Source of the DNA: Clostridiales bacterium
Lineage (GTDB): Bacteria; Bacillota; Clostridia; Oscillospirales; CAG-272
Length of the DNA stretch: 33,103 nucleotides
Direction of reading: 5' to 3'
Assembly: GCA_022791195.1 (NCBI GenBank)
Contig: JAAVYP010000003.1
Span: 1 to 33,103, forward strand
In this document: positions 8,433 to 15,640 of the stretch, in pieces
Layout: each line of letters starts with the position of its first letter
Position numbering within the stretch: position 1 is the first letter of the stretch
Program-made: the position numbers and the translations under genes
The notes under the pieces: model-generated
Databases searched by the model: none
What the model saw: only the letters and a program-made list of their open reading frames with translations
Told to the model about the DNA's origin: nothing

Positions 8433-8502
8433 TGCCCATAGAATTGATTATGGATAGACTGCCGTACATTGTTATGCGGCAAAGGAAGAAAGGGAGAGCT
8501 GA

Positions 8503-9627
8503 ATGACAAAATGGAAAAAACTACGTGAAATATGTCCGCTGCCTTGTATCATTTTGTTTAGTTTGGCTGTTGTGGCGGCGGGGCTGCATGTTTCTTTTTA
8601 TTGTTCAAGTGTGTTTGCTGATTTTTTTAATATGTCGGTCGGCGCTTTTTGCCGGGGAACGCTTGCCAAGCTGACAGGCGTGCTGCCGTTTTCATTAGCC
8701 GAGACGGTGGTTGTCTCTATGCCGGTATTGGCTGGGTTATTGATTTTTTATTGCGTGCGGACAATCCGCAAAGAATCTAGCAAAAAAGGAACGCGCCTTA
8801 TTTTTATTTTGTTATCCGTTTTGTGTTTGCTGTACAGCTTGTTTGTCTTTGTTTTTGCATCGGCTTATCGGGGGGCCTCTTTAGATCAAAAATTGGGTTA
8901 TGAGCAAAAGACGGTCTCAAAGGAAGATTTATATGAAACAGCCCTTTATTTTAACCAGTGCGCCAAAGAACAGCTGGCAGAGGTAACCTTCGCCTTTGGC
9001 GGTGCTTCTGATCTGCCGTATTCGCATCAAGAGATGATTCAAAAGCTGAATGATGCCTATGCCAAAATCAGTGATCAATATTCTTTTGTCTCAAAATTAA
9101 ACAGCCCGGTCAAGCTCATTGCACTGAGCGAGCCAATGACTTATACGCATATTTCGGGGGTATATACCTTTTATACCGGCGAGGCGAATCTGAACATTAA
9201 TTTTCCCGATTATACACTGCCGTATACTGCGGCGCATGAAATGTCTCACCAGCGCGGTATAGCGGCCGAGAACGAAGCCAATTTCATGGCCTTTTTGGTA
9301 TGCGAAGCATCAGAGGATGCGTATATTCGCTACAGCGGCTTTATTAATATGTATGAGTATTTAATGAATGCACTGTATACAGCCGACAAGACGCTGTACA
9401 ACGAGATATGGCAACAAACGGATTCCCGCATACAGTATGAGCTAAAGGCGTACAGCGATTTTTACAGCCAGTATTCAAAAAGCACCGCCTCGGTGGTGAC
9501 CAATGCGGTGAATGATGCCTATTTAAAAACACAAGGACAAAGCGCGGGGACAAAAAGTTATGGCATGGTTGTTGATTTAGCCGTTTCTTATGTTAAAAAC
9601 GGGAACCATAACTCGCCGACGGCATAA
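8503..9627 (+). CDS. DUF3810 domain membrane protein, putative zinc metallopeptidase
   Basis: This 374-residue protein has three N-terminal membrane segments (about 13-33, 66-84, 98-121), then a large domain with HEMSH (245-249), the zincin HExxH motif, followed by RGIAAENEANFMAF supplying a downstream Glu. This is the DUF3810 family layout, common in Clostridia and Bacteroidetes, with no established function. The catalytic part follows the last membrane segment and is probably outside the cytoplasm. The start is secure, with GGGAGAG 5 nt upstream of ATG 8503. Proteolytic activity is inferred from the motif only. Confidence 0.85.
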   Translation: MTKWKKLREICPLPCIILFSLAVVAAGLHVSFYCSSVFADFFNMSVGAFCRGTLAKLTGVLPFSLAETVVVSMPVLAGLLIFYCVRTIRKESSKKGTRLIFILLSVLCLLYSLFVFVFASAYRGASLDQKLGYEQKTVSKEDLYETALYFNQCAKEQLAEVTFAFGGASDLPYSHQEMIQKLNDAYAKISDQYSFVSKLNSPVKLIALSEPMTYTHISGVYTFYTGEANLNINFPDYTLPYTAAHEMSHQRGIAAENEANFMAFLVCEASEDAYIRYSGFINMYEYLMNALYTADKTLYNEIWQQTDSRIQYELKAYSDFYSQYSKSTASVVTNAVNDAYLKTQGQSAGTKSYGMVVDLAVSYVKNGNHNSPTA

Positions 9628-9675
9628 TATGTAATGGATATTGCTTTGCCGTGCATCGGCTGTGATTCCTAAACA

Positions 9676-9704
9676 TTGACAATTGTGTAAATATATGATA
9701 CAAT
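9676..9704 (+). promoter_or_regulatory. SigA-type promoter of murA
   Basis: TTGACA (9676-9681), 17 nt, TACAAT (9699-9704). The predicted start near 9711 leaves a leader of about 125 nt, which contains a short upstream frame (9789-9851). Confidence 0.8.
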
Positions 9705-9788
9705 CTTTGCGTACAAATTTAGTGATAAACGATAATTTGTATTTTTTGTGTACTTTTTTGTGCGCATAATAAGGGTAGGGAACGCTGT

Positions 9789-9851
9789 ATGACAGCACCG
9801 TTCTTTGCGCTTCGCATGAATGGAGTCAAATTAATATGGAAAAAATTGTGA
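9789..9851 (+). CDS. possible 20-codon leader peptide overlapping the murA start
   Basis: An ATG at 9789 is preceded by AAGGGTAGGG with about 7 nt spacing and opens a 20-codon frame (MTAPFFALRMNGVKLIWKKL) whose stop lies 16 nt inside murA in another frame. Placement and ribosome binding site suggest translational coupling or start interference, but nothing else supports expression. It could be chance. Confidence 0.25.
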   Translation: MTAPFFALRMNGVKLIWKKL

Positions 9852-11122
9852 TAAACGGCGGCATACCGCTTCGCGGTACCATTGATATAAGCGGTATGAA
9901 AAACGGTGCGCTGCCAATTTTGTTTGCTTCTTTACTGGTGGATGGCCGGTGTGTGATTGAAAATGTACCGGCAATCAGCGATGTTTACATTTCACTTGAT
10001 ATATTACAGCGCATGGGTGCTTCTGTTCGGATGTTGGATAAAAATACAGTCGAGCTGGACACCCAAAATATTCGTGGCGGCAGCGCACCGATTGATTTGG
10101 TGCGAAAGCTGCGCGCTTCTTATTATCTGCTGGGGTCTGAGCTCGGCCGGTTTGGCAGGGCTTATGTTGGCTATCCGGGCGGCTGTGATTTTGGCGTACG
10201 CCCCATTGATCAGCATATTAAGGGTTTTGAAGCTCTCGGCGCCGAGGTGACGTTAGAAGGCGGTTATATAAAAGCCGAGGCAGTTGACGGCCTTATGGGT
10301 GCGCATGTGTTTTTTGACGAAGTGACTGTCGGCGGCACGATGAATATTATGCTGGCGGCTGTTAAAGCGAAAGGCTGCACGGTTATTGAAAATGCAGCCA
10401 GAGAGCCGCATATTGTTGACCTTGCAAACTTTTTGAATACATGCGGCGCGGTGATTCGCGGCGCAGGGACAGATACCATTCGGATTCGCGGTGTGGAAAC
10501 ACTGCATGGCTGTACGTATGCGATTATTCCGGATATGATTGAGGCGGGCACCTATATGATGGCGGCCGCGGCCACCGGCGGAACGCTGCGGATTAATAAT
10601 GTCATTCCGAAACATTTAGAGTCGATTACAGCTAAATTAGAGGAAATGGGCGTCGATGTGGTGGAGGATGACGATTATGTCATTGTTTCGGCCTCTAAAA
10701 AATTACGGAAAATCAATGTAAAAACATTGCCTTATCCAGGATTTCCCACCGATATGCAGCCGCAGGTGGCGGTTCTTATGTGCCTTGCCGGCGGCGTGAG
10801 TTTTTTGAATGACAGCATTTTTGATCGGTTCAAATATGTGGAACAATTGCAGCGCATGGGTGCCTCTATCAAGATTGACGGTAAAACAGCGATAATTGAA
10901 GGCGGCACGCCGTTATCGGGTGCACAGGTAAGCGCGGTGGATTTGCGCGCCGGTGCCGCGATGGTGATTGCAGGCCTTGCGATTGACGGCAAAACCGAAA
11001 TTGATAATATTTATCGCATTGAGAGAGGGTATGATGATCTGGTGGGCAAGTTAAGAGCTGTCGGCGCCGATATTAAAAAGATCAACGTACCGGATGCCGT
11101 TTCATTCGGCATGATGGCGTAA
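9836..11122 (+). CDS. murA: UDP-N-acetylglucosamine 1-carboxyvinyltransferase
   Basis: MurA performs the first committed step of peptidoglycan synthesis, transferring enolpyruvate from PEP to UDP-GlcNAc in the cytoplasm. The 428-residue length is normal. Family residues are visible: the KN pair at 22-23 (GMKNGALPILFA), the flexible loop with the fosfomycin-reactive Cys117 (GYPGGCDFGVRPIDQH), and PTDMQPQ near residue 304. Firmicutes often carry two paralogues (murAA, murAB) and which one this is cannot be told. GGAG lies 10 nt upstream of the ATG. It is a single-gene transcription unit with its own promoter and terminator. Confidence 0.97.
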   Translation: MEKIVINGGIPLRGTIDISGMKNGALPILFASLLVDGRCVIENVPAISDVYISLDILQRMGASVRMLDKNTVELDTQNIRGGSAPIDLVRKLRASYYLLGSELGRFGRAYVGYPGGCDFGVRPIDQHIKGFEALGAEVTLEGGYIKAEAVDGLMGAHVFFDEVTVGGTMNIMLAAVKAKGCTVIENAAREPHIVDLANFLNTCGAVIRGAGTDTIRIRGVETLHGCTYAIIPDMIEAGTYMMAAAATGGTLRINNVIPKHLESITAKLEEMGVDVVEDDDYVIVSASKKLRKINVKTLPYPGFPTDMQPQVAVLMCLAGGVSFLNDSIFDRFKYVEQLQRMGASIKIDGKTAIIEGGTPLSGAQVSAVDLRAGAAMVIAGLAIDGKTEIDNIYRIERGYDDLVGKLRAVGADIKKINVPDAVSFGMMA

Positions 11123-11147
11123 TGATCAGATAATATGACATACACAT

Positions 11148-11184
11148 AAAAAAAGAGACACGCAAGAAAACGTGTCTCTTTTTA
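11148..11184. terminator. intrinsic terminator after murA (bidirectional)
   Basis: A 13-bp perfect stem, AAAAAGAGACACG (11150-11162) and its complement (11171-11183), with an 8-nt loop and terminal T-tracts on both strands. It lies between convergent murA and the binding-protein gene. Confidence 0.9.
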
Positions 11185-11270
11185 TTGATGCTCATGAATG
11201 ATAATATATAAACAGTCTATTCGCTAAGAAAATTATGCCCATAGCAATTATGCCTTGGCTTTGGTGCATT

Positions 11271-12257
11271 TTATTCATTCAGCGCTTTCTTTAGCGTCTC
11301 TAAATTGCTTTCCATGATGGCAAGATAGCTGGCGCCTTGTTCGATTTCTGTATACAGGACCGATTGTAAAGAATCGAGCACGAGAATATCCTGGTTCTTT
11401 GCCTTTGTATTTTGAATAATGGTATTGGCGATAGAGTGGTCAGAGGATTCGGTCACCAAACAGTGCTGCAAAGCAAGTTCGTCCATTTTTCCTGCGAGGA
11501 AAGCAATGGTTGCAAAGCTGGCTTCGGTTTCGGCAGAACAGCCCGAAAAGGCTGCGTAATATTGCATATCATAATCACTGAGCAGATATTGGAACGGGAA
11601 GCGGTCACCGAAAAGCAGCGTTTGCGTGTCGGCTTCCTCGACCGTTTGCTGGTATTTGCCGTCTAAATCGTGCAGCTTTTGTCTATAGCTTTCCGCTTGT
11701 GTAAGATATCGGTCTTTGTCCGCTTGCGGGCTAAGATCAGTTATCTGATCGGCAATTGCCTGGCAAAAGAAAGCGGCGTTTTTAAGCGAGAGCCATACGT
11801 GCTCGTCGTATTCGATATCCGAAGCGTCATGGTGCGAATGGTCGTCTTTTTCCATGCCCTCAATCATTTCTTCGGTTTTGGCGTCGTCACCTAATAACTG
11901 GGTTAAATTGATGACGCGCATATTTTTGTTTTGTGCGGAGGATAAAACATCATCGACCCATGCATCGGATTCGCCGCCTGTGTAAATGAACAGATCGCAG
12001 TTGGATATGCTGACAATGTCCTCGATGGAGGGCTGATAGCTGTGCAGATCGGTGCCGTTTTTGATTAGCAGTGTCACATCAATAGTGTCGTTATCCTCCC
12101 CGATGATTTCCTGCACCCAGTCATAATACGGAAACAGGGTGACGACGATATTTACGTGATCAGGCTGCTTTTGTTCTTGCTTGGTACAGGCGCAAAATGT
12201 GCCCGAAAAGAGCAGCAGCGAACTGATGAACAGCATAAACAGTATTTTTTTTACCAT
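11271..12257 (-). CDS. zinc/manganese-type ABC transporter substrate-binding lipoprotein (ZnuA/AdcA family)
   Basis: This 328-residue extracellular lipoprotein has a signal peptide ending in FCAC (Cys22 or Cys24 as lipidation site). It shows cluster A-I features: LFPYYDW, H72 (GTDLHSYQPS), a short His/Asp loop DDHSHHD (138-144), H153 (DEHVWLSLKN), and the late ESSDHSIAN block. At the usual third metal-ligand site, where ZnuA has a His, this protein reads FGDRFPFQYLLSDY, a variant subgroup. It should capture Zn(II) or another divalent metal for an ABC importer, but no permease or ATPase gene is adjacent. Expression is probably controlled by the Fur-family box in its promoter. ATG 12257 is preceded by GGAGC. 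Confidence 0.88.
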   Translation of the reverse strand: MVKKILFMLFISSLLLFSGTFCACTKQEQKQPDHVNIVVTLFPYYDWVQEIIGEDNDTIDVTLLIKNGTDLHSYQPSIEDIVSISNCDLFIYTGGESDAWVDDVLSSAQNKNMRVINLTQLLGDDAKTEEMIEGMEKDDHSHHDASDIEYDEHVWLSLKNAAFFCQAIADQITDLSPQADKDRYLTQAESYRQKLHDLDGKYQQTVEEADTQTLLFGDRFPFQYLLSDYDMQYYAAFSGCSAETEASFATIAFLAGKMDELALQHCLVTESSDHSIANTIIQNTKAKNQDILVLDSLQSVLYTEIEQGASYLAIMESNLETLKKALNE

Positions 12258-12271
12258 AATAGCTCCATTCT

Positions 12272-12285
12272 GTCGCCTTGGCGAC
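12272..12285. repeat. GTCGCC/GGCGAC inverted repeat in the metal-binding protein leader
   Basis: A perfect 6-bp inverted repeat with a 2-nt centre lies between the Fur-family box and the ribosome binding site. In RNA the loop is too short to be ideal. It may be a second operator or chance. Confidence 0.4.
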
Positions 12286-12292
12286 TACAAAA

Positions 12293-12307
12293 TGAGAATT
12301 ATTCTCA
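12293..12307. promoter_or_regulatory. Fur-family operator (7-1-7 inverted repeat), probably Zur
   Basis: TGAGAAT-T-ATTCTCA is a perfect 7-1-7 palindrome, the spacing shared by Fur, Zur and PerR boxes. It lies just downstream of the -10 at 12318-12323, covering the start region, so binding would block transcription. Zur is inferred from the regulated gene type. Confidence 0.8.
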
Positions 12308-12317
12308 AATTACAGCT

Positions 12318-12346
12318 ATTATATCATGCTTTTTTATCGTTGTCAA
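12318..12346 (-). promoter_or_regulatory. SigA promoter of the metal-binding lipoprotein gene
   Basis: On the minus strand TTGACA (12341-12346), 17 nt, TATAAT (12318-12323), a consensus promoter. Its -35 contains the TGA stop codon of the upstream methyltransferase gene. Confidence 0.88.
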
Positions 12347-13521
12347 TGAGCGTCGTTTGCCTTTTCGGCCAGCAGCCGATTCAACGTGGGCGAGGCGTGT
12401 AAAAAGCGGCAAGCCTGTTCGTATTCTTGTAGCAGTTTTTCTCTTTTATCGTTTGAAATCGGTTTTCTAATGGCCTTAATCATGATGTTTTTTGGCGTCT
12501 GCTCAGGGTCAATTAGCTCTAACACGGTGACTTTATAGCCCTCTGCCTCTAAACGCAGTGCGCGCAGTCCATCGGTGGCTGCATCGCAGAGCTTTTGTTT
12601 AAAGAGAGAATGCCTGGTAATAAAGCCAAGCGACTCACAGGTCAGCTGGTTCATCATTTCATGATGGCAGCAGGGTGTTGATAGAATGACATCGGCTTTC
12701 ATTTTGACCGCTTGATTTAACACAAGATCTGTGGCTGTGTCACAAGCATGCAAAGAGAGGACCAAGTCAGCGGTGTTTTCTTGCACTGTGTCAATATTCT
12801 GGCACAGAAAGGTCAGGTTGGTAAATCCGGCATCGGCGGCTGTCTTCGCGCAGAAGGCAATGACATCTTCCTTGCGGTCAATGCCGATCATGCGGATACT
12901 GCGATGTTTTATTTCGGTAAAATAGTAATAAGCGGCGAATGTTAAATAACTTTTGCCGCAGCAAAGGTCGTAAATGGTGAGTGTTTTGTCTGGATGCAAA
13001 AGGGGATAAATGTCATCAATGATTTCTAAAAAACGATTGATTTGCTTGAATTTAGCTCTTCTGCGATCAAAAATACGTCCTTTGGCATCGCTGATGCCTA
13101 ACGCGGCTAAAAAAGGATAGAAGGTGCCTTCACATAAAATTGTGTTTTTTTCTTTATTATGGGCGGCCAGCGCGCAGCACTTCGCGGCGGCAAGATCAAT
13201 TTTATTGTGAATGAGCATTTTGCCGCTTTTGGATATTTTGATTTCGCAGTCGCCGCCGGTCGTAAACAGGTTGCACTGCTTAAAGGCGTCCTGCATCAGA
13301 CCATACGCATAAGCGGCTGCTTGTTCGGCCGGTTTGTTTTGATGCAGCGCTTTGCCATCGGCTGTAAAGGTTTCAAACTGAATAAAGAATTGTCCTTTCT
13401 TTTCAAATGGTTTGGCAACACACCGCAGCGTATTTTTGTCTTGGCATTTTGAAAAAACTGCTTTTTTGAGCAGCATACCGGTAAACACGGTATCAAAAAT
13501 TGTAATGATATTATTTTCCAT
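12343..13521 (-). CDS. class I SAM-dependent methyltransferase (Methyltransf_32-like)
   Basis: This 392-residue protein counts from the ATG at 13521 (MENNIITIFDTV); a TTG at 13569 could extend it by 16 residues, and neither has a clear ribosome binding site. The SAM-binding domain occupies about 190-330: motif I is TIYDLCCGKSYLTFA, then RMIGIDRKEDVI (acidic residue of motif II), and VLSLHACDTATD followed by VILSTPCCHHEM. The CCGKS and HACDTATD blocks are typical of the Methyltransf_32 family found in Firmicutes and eukaryotes, whose substrates are mostly unknown. The N-terminal ~180 residues may recognise the substrate. The downstream gene's promoter overlaps this stop codon. Confidence 0.82.
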   Translation of the reverse strand: MENNIITIFDTVFTGMLLKKAVFSKCQDKNTLRCVAKPFEKKGQFFIQFETFTADGKALHQNKPAEQAAAYAYGLMQDAFKQCNLFTTGGDCEIKISKSGKMLIHNKIDLAAAKCCALAAHNKEKNTILCEGTFYPFLAALGISDAKGRIFDRRRAKFKQINRFLEIIDDIYPLLHPDKTLTIYDLCCGKSYLTFAAYYYFTEIKHRSIRMIGIDRKEDVIAFCAKTAADAGFTNLTFLCQNIDTVQENTADLVLSLHACDTATDLVLNQAVKMKADVILSTPCCHHEMMNQLTCESLGFITRHSLFKQKLCDAATDGLRALRLEAEGYKVTVLELIDPEQTPKNIMIKAIRKPISNDKREKLLQEYEQACRFLHASPTLNRLLAEKANDAH

Positions 13522-13573
13522 ATCTTTATCATAAACGAAAAACGATTCAGATTCAACTGTATTTGCCAATTTT

Positions 13574-13607
13574 GTGAAAAAATCAGAGCAGATATTGGCT
13601 CTGATTT
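13574..13607 (-). terminator. intrinsic terminator upstream of the methyltransferase start
   Basis: AAATCAGAGC (13580-13589) and GCTCTGATTT (13598-13607) form a perfect 10-bp stem with an 8-nt loop. On the minus strand it is followed by TTTTTTC, so it works only in that direction. It lies about 55 nt upstream of the methyltransferase ATG, with no minus-strand gene before it, suggesting a leader terminator. Confidence 0.65.
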
Positions 13608-13728
13608 AGAAATATCACTGGCCGGTCCGGACAGCTGCTGGCTTTGCTAATACGTCGTATTTCTGGATTTCTGAAACTTTATAAAACATATAATAAAGTT
13701 TTGCGCAATGACGCAGCAGAAAATTTGC

Positions 13729-13757
13729 TTGAAAACAAGGGCTGGATATGCTAAAAT
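13729..13757 (+). promoter_or_regulatory. extended -10 promoter of rsgA
   Basis: TTGAAA (13729-13734), 17 nt ending in TGC, TAAAAT (13752-13757). Transcription should start near 13764, only about 10-13 nt before the rsgA start, so the leader is just the ribosome binding site. Confidence 0.75.
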
Positions 13758-13776
13758 GACCATAAGAGGTGACGTG

Positions 13777-14694
13777 GTGGAGGGAATTATTGTAAAAGGA
13801 TTGGGTGGTCTTTATGACATCCGTTTCAATGATGGCCGGCTTGTTTGTTGCAAGGCAAAAGGCGTGTTTCGGCATGAGCAGATTAAGCCGATGATTGGGG
13901 ATTGGGTCGAGATTTCGACCGATGCGGGCGGTAATCAGGTGATTGAATCAATTGGGACGCGCCGCAGTTTGCTGATTCGGCCGCCGATTGCGAATGTAGA
14001 AGTTTTGTTTATTGTGTTGCCCAGCAGTGATCCCGCACCGGATTTGCTTACAGCCGATAAATTAATTTCGATTGCCGAGTGTAATCATATAGAGCCAGTT
14101 ATTGTGATTACTAAAAGTGAATTATCGCCCGAAACGGCAGATTCTTTAGCACAAATTTATGAGACATGCGGTTTTTCTGTTTTTTCGGTATCCTCGAATA
14201 CCAGCGAAGGTATTGATGACCTTCGCGCTTATATAACCCAGCATTTACAGGGGCGTATTGCCGCTTTTGCGGGGGCCTCCGGCGTGGGGAAATCGACGCT
14301 GATGAATGCTCTTTTTCCAACGATGAAACTGGAAACAGGCGAGGTGAGCCGGAAAACATCACGCGGGCGGCATACTACACGTCATGTGCAGCTTTTTTCG
14401 CTTACAGAAATAACGGATGGCGCCGAAGAGGGTTATATCGCCGATACGCCCGGTTTTTCTATGTTGGATTTTGTTCGTTTTGATTTTTATGATAAAGAGG
14501 AACTGCCGTGGCTCTTTCGCGAATTTGAGCCGTATTTAAATACCTGTCGTTATACTGGCTGCACCCATACGGCCGAAGAGGGATGTGCTGTATTGGCGGC
14601 CGTGAGAGAGGGAAGGATACCAGTTTCCAGGCACCAAAGCTTTTTGCAGATTTATGGGGATATCAAAGATAAAAAACCTTGGAATAGCAAATAG
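13777..14694 (+). CDS. rsgA: ribosome small subunit-dependent GTPase A
   Basis: RsgA is a circularly permuted GTPase that helps late 30S subunit maturation. From GTG 13777 the product is 305 residues and begins VEGIIVKGLGG, like the family (M-E-G-x-I-x-K); AAGAGGTG sits just upstream, and the ATG at 13756 lies inside the -10 element, so it cannot be the start of the transcript from that promoter. An OB-fold comes first (about 1-70), then the permuted G motifs: ITKSEL (G4, 111-116), GASGVGKST (G1, 166-174), DTPGF (G3, 223-227). A C-terminal zinc site follows with Cys257, Cys262, His264, Cys270. spoVM follows, echoing the cpgA-spoVM neighbourhood of B. subtilis. Confidence 0.95.
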   Translation: MEGIIVKGLGGLYDIRFNDGRLVCCKAKGVFRHEQIKPMIGDWVEISTDAGGNQVIESIGTRRSLLIRPPIANVEVLFIVLPSSDPAPDLLTADKLISIAECNHIEPVIVITKSELSPETADSLAQIYETCGFSVFSVSSNTSEGIDDLRAYITQHLQGRIAAFAGASGVGKSTLMNALFPTMKLETGEVSRKTSRGRHTTRHVQLFSLTEITDGAEEGYIADTPGFSMLDFVRFDFYDKEELPWLFREFEPYLNTCRYTGCTHTAEEGCAVLAAVREGRIPVSRHQSFLQIYGDIKDKKPWNSK

Positions 14695-14743
14695 GCAAAA
14701 CCTTCATATAATGTACTAAACTGAAAAGCATGGAGGGAACCCA

Positions 14744-14815
14744 TTGAAAATTGTTGTTGTCAAGTCGCCTAAGGTGCTGCGTCCTATACTTAAAAAAATA
14801 TTTAAAGTTGATTAA
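14744..14815 (+). CDS. spoVM: stage V sporulation protein M (23-residue amphipathic peptide)
   Basis: A TTG start at 14744 with GGAGGG 6 nt upstream opens a 23-residue frame beginning MKIVVVKSPKVLRP. It aligns without gaps to the start of B. subtilis SpoVM: Lys2, Lys7, Pro9, Lys10, Leu12 and Ile15 are identical, and Pro9 is critical for curvature sensing. SpoVM is an amphipathic helix that marks the convex forespore membrane and recruits SpoIVA for coat and cortex assembly. Its place after rsgA matches the known neighbourhood. The codons for its last residues and its stop are part of the terminator stem. CATATAAT at 14706-14713 upstream resembles a SigE -10 element, without a convincing -35. 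Confidence 0.88.
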   Translation: MKIVVVKSPKVLRPILKKIFKVD

Positions 14816-14849
14816 GGCAGCGCGGCAAGCGCTGCCTTAATCAACTTTT
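14804..14849. terminator. 20-bp stem terminator overlapping the spoVM 3' end
   Basis: Positions 14804-14823 and 14829-14848 are perfectly complementary (20 bp) around a 5-nt loop GGCAA. The upstream arm includes the last spoVM codons and its TAA. It separates convergent spoVM and yunB and can act on both strands, although the T-tract on the plus strand is only four long. Confidence 0.85.
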
Positions 14850-14875
14850 ACTATAAAAGGAACGAGTATTTTTTG

Positions 14876-15529
14876 TTATTCGGCGGGGGTGAGGTAATAA
14901 GAGGGAACATCACCCACGATGACCGATTGGGCCACGATAAATTCTTGTGTATATTCGTAATAGGCTGTTGTGTTTGGCAAAATCAGTGTCATAGTCATAT
15001 TGACAATAAAAAGGATAATGTGTTCGGTCTGGTTGAGTCCGGCTTCACGAAATGTGGTTTTGGTTAGTGTTTCTTCGGTGTTGGATTGGGTTAGCTTGAC
15101 AACAAACGAAGGTCCCTGTCCTTGAAAAAGATCGATGTTAGTGAGTGTGCCGAGCGGCACTTTGACCTTCACCGGTTGGTTTTCCATCATCGCCGAAATG
15201 GTGTTGTTGATATCCACACACATGCGATTTAATTTTTCGGCGTCGGTGGTGATCGAGGTAATCTGCCCTTTTTGATTCTTGGTGATGGTGACCAAAGAAT
15301 GATAGGTCATATCGTTTTTACTCATAAAATCGTCATAGGCATTGTTGACTGTATCATTAAACATATTCAATGCGGCCGCTTCGGCGAGTTCCGCCATAAG
15401 GGGGTCGATTTGAATACTGCCAAAAACAATCGCAGCGGCCAACAGAAAAATGAGAAGCAAAAATAAAATACGAACACGAATCGGCCGCCCGCGCCGGGTG
15501 CGCCTTAGCGCTTTTATCTGTATGTACAT
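14876..15529 (-). CDS. yunB: sporulation protein YunB
   Basis: The product is 217 residues from the ATG at 15529, chosen for GGTGAG 5 nt upstream; in-frame ATGs at 15547 and 15562 lack a site. A basic start (RRTRRGRPIRVR) is followed by one membrane segment (about 20-38) and then the extracytoplasmic YunB domain, with NDTVNNAYDDFM, the VPLGTLTNIDLFQGQGP block and the FREAGLNQTEHIILFIVNMT region typical of the family. In B. subtilis yunB belongs to the SigE (mother cell) regulon and is needed for normal spore formation. Here CATATAAT (15550-15557, minus strand), 13 nt after GAACAAT, may be a SigE promoter. Confidence 0.87.
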   Translation of the reverse strand: MYIQIKALRRTRRGRPIRVRILFLLLIFLLAAAIVFGSIQIDPLMAELAEAAALNMFNDTVNNAYDDFMSKNDMTYHSLVTITKNQKGQITSITTDAEKLNRMCVDINNTISAMMENQPVKVKVPLGTLTNIDLFQGQGPSFVVKLTQSNTEETLTKTTFREAGLNQTEHIILFIVNMTMTLILPNTTAYYEYTQEFIVAQSVIVGDVPSYYLTPAE

Positions 15530-15549
15530 AATACTCACCAATCCCATTA

Positions 15550-15577
15550 TATGCAGAAACAAGAATATTGTTCGTTT
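15550..15577 (-). promoter_or_regulatory. candidate SigE promoter of yunB
   Basis: On the minus strand CATATAAT (15550-15557) matches the SigE -10 pattern CATAYAHT fully, and GAACAAT lies 13 nt upstream (5 of 7 with KMATATT). The gene's known SigE control in B. subtilis supports it; the -35 is weak. Confidence 0.4.
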
Positions 15578-15582
15578 TTATA

Positions 15583-15611
15583 TTGAAAATAACCCGAATT
15601 TTTGATATAAT
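15583..15611 (+). promoter_or_regulatory. extended -10 promoter of guaA
   Basis: TTGAAA (15583-15588), 17 nt ending TGA, TATAAT (15606-15611). The leader of about 20 nt leaves no room for a purine riboswitch. Confidence 0.85.
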
Positions 15612-15640
15612 GACAAAAATAGAGAATTTCGGGGTGAAAT

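Noticed and set aside
15583-15640. Purine riboswitch before guaA
   Set aside because: The promoter is only about 20 nt from the ribosome binding site, leaving no room for an aptamer.
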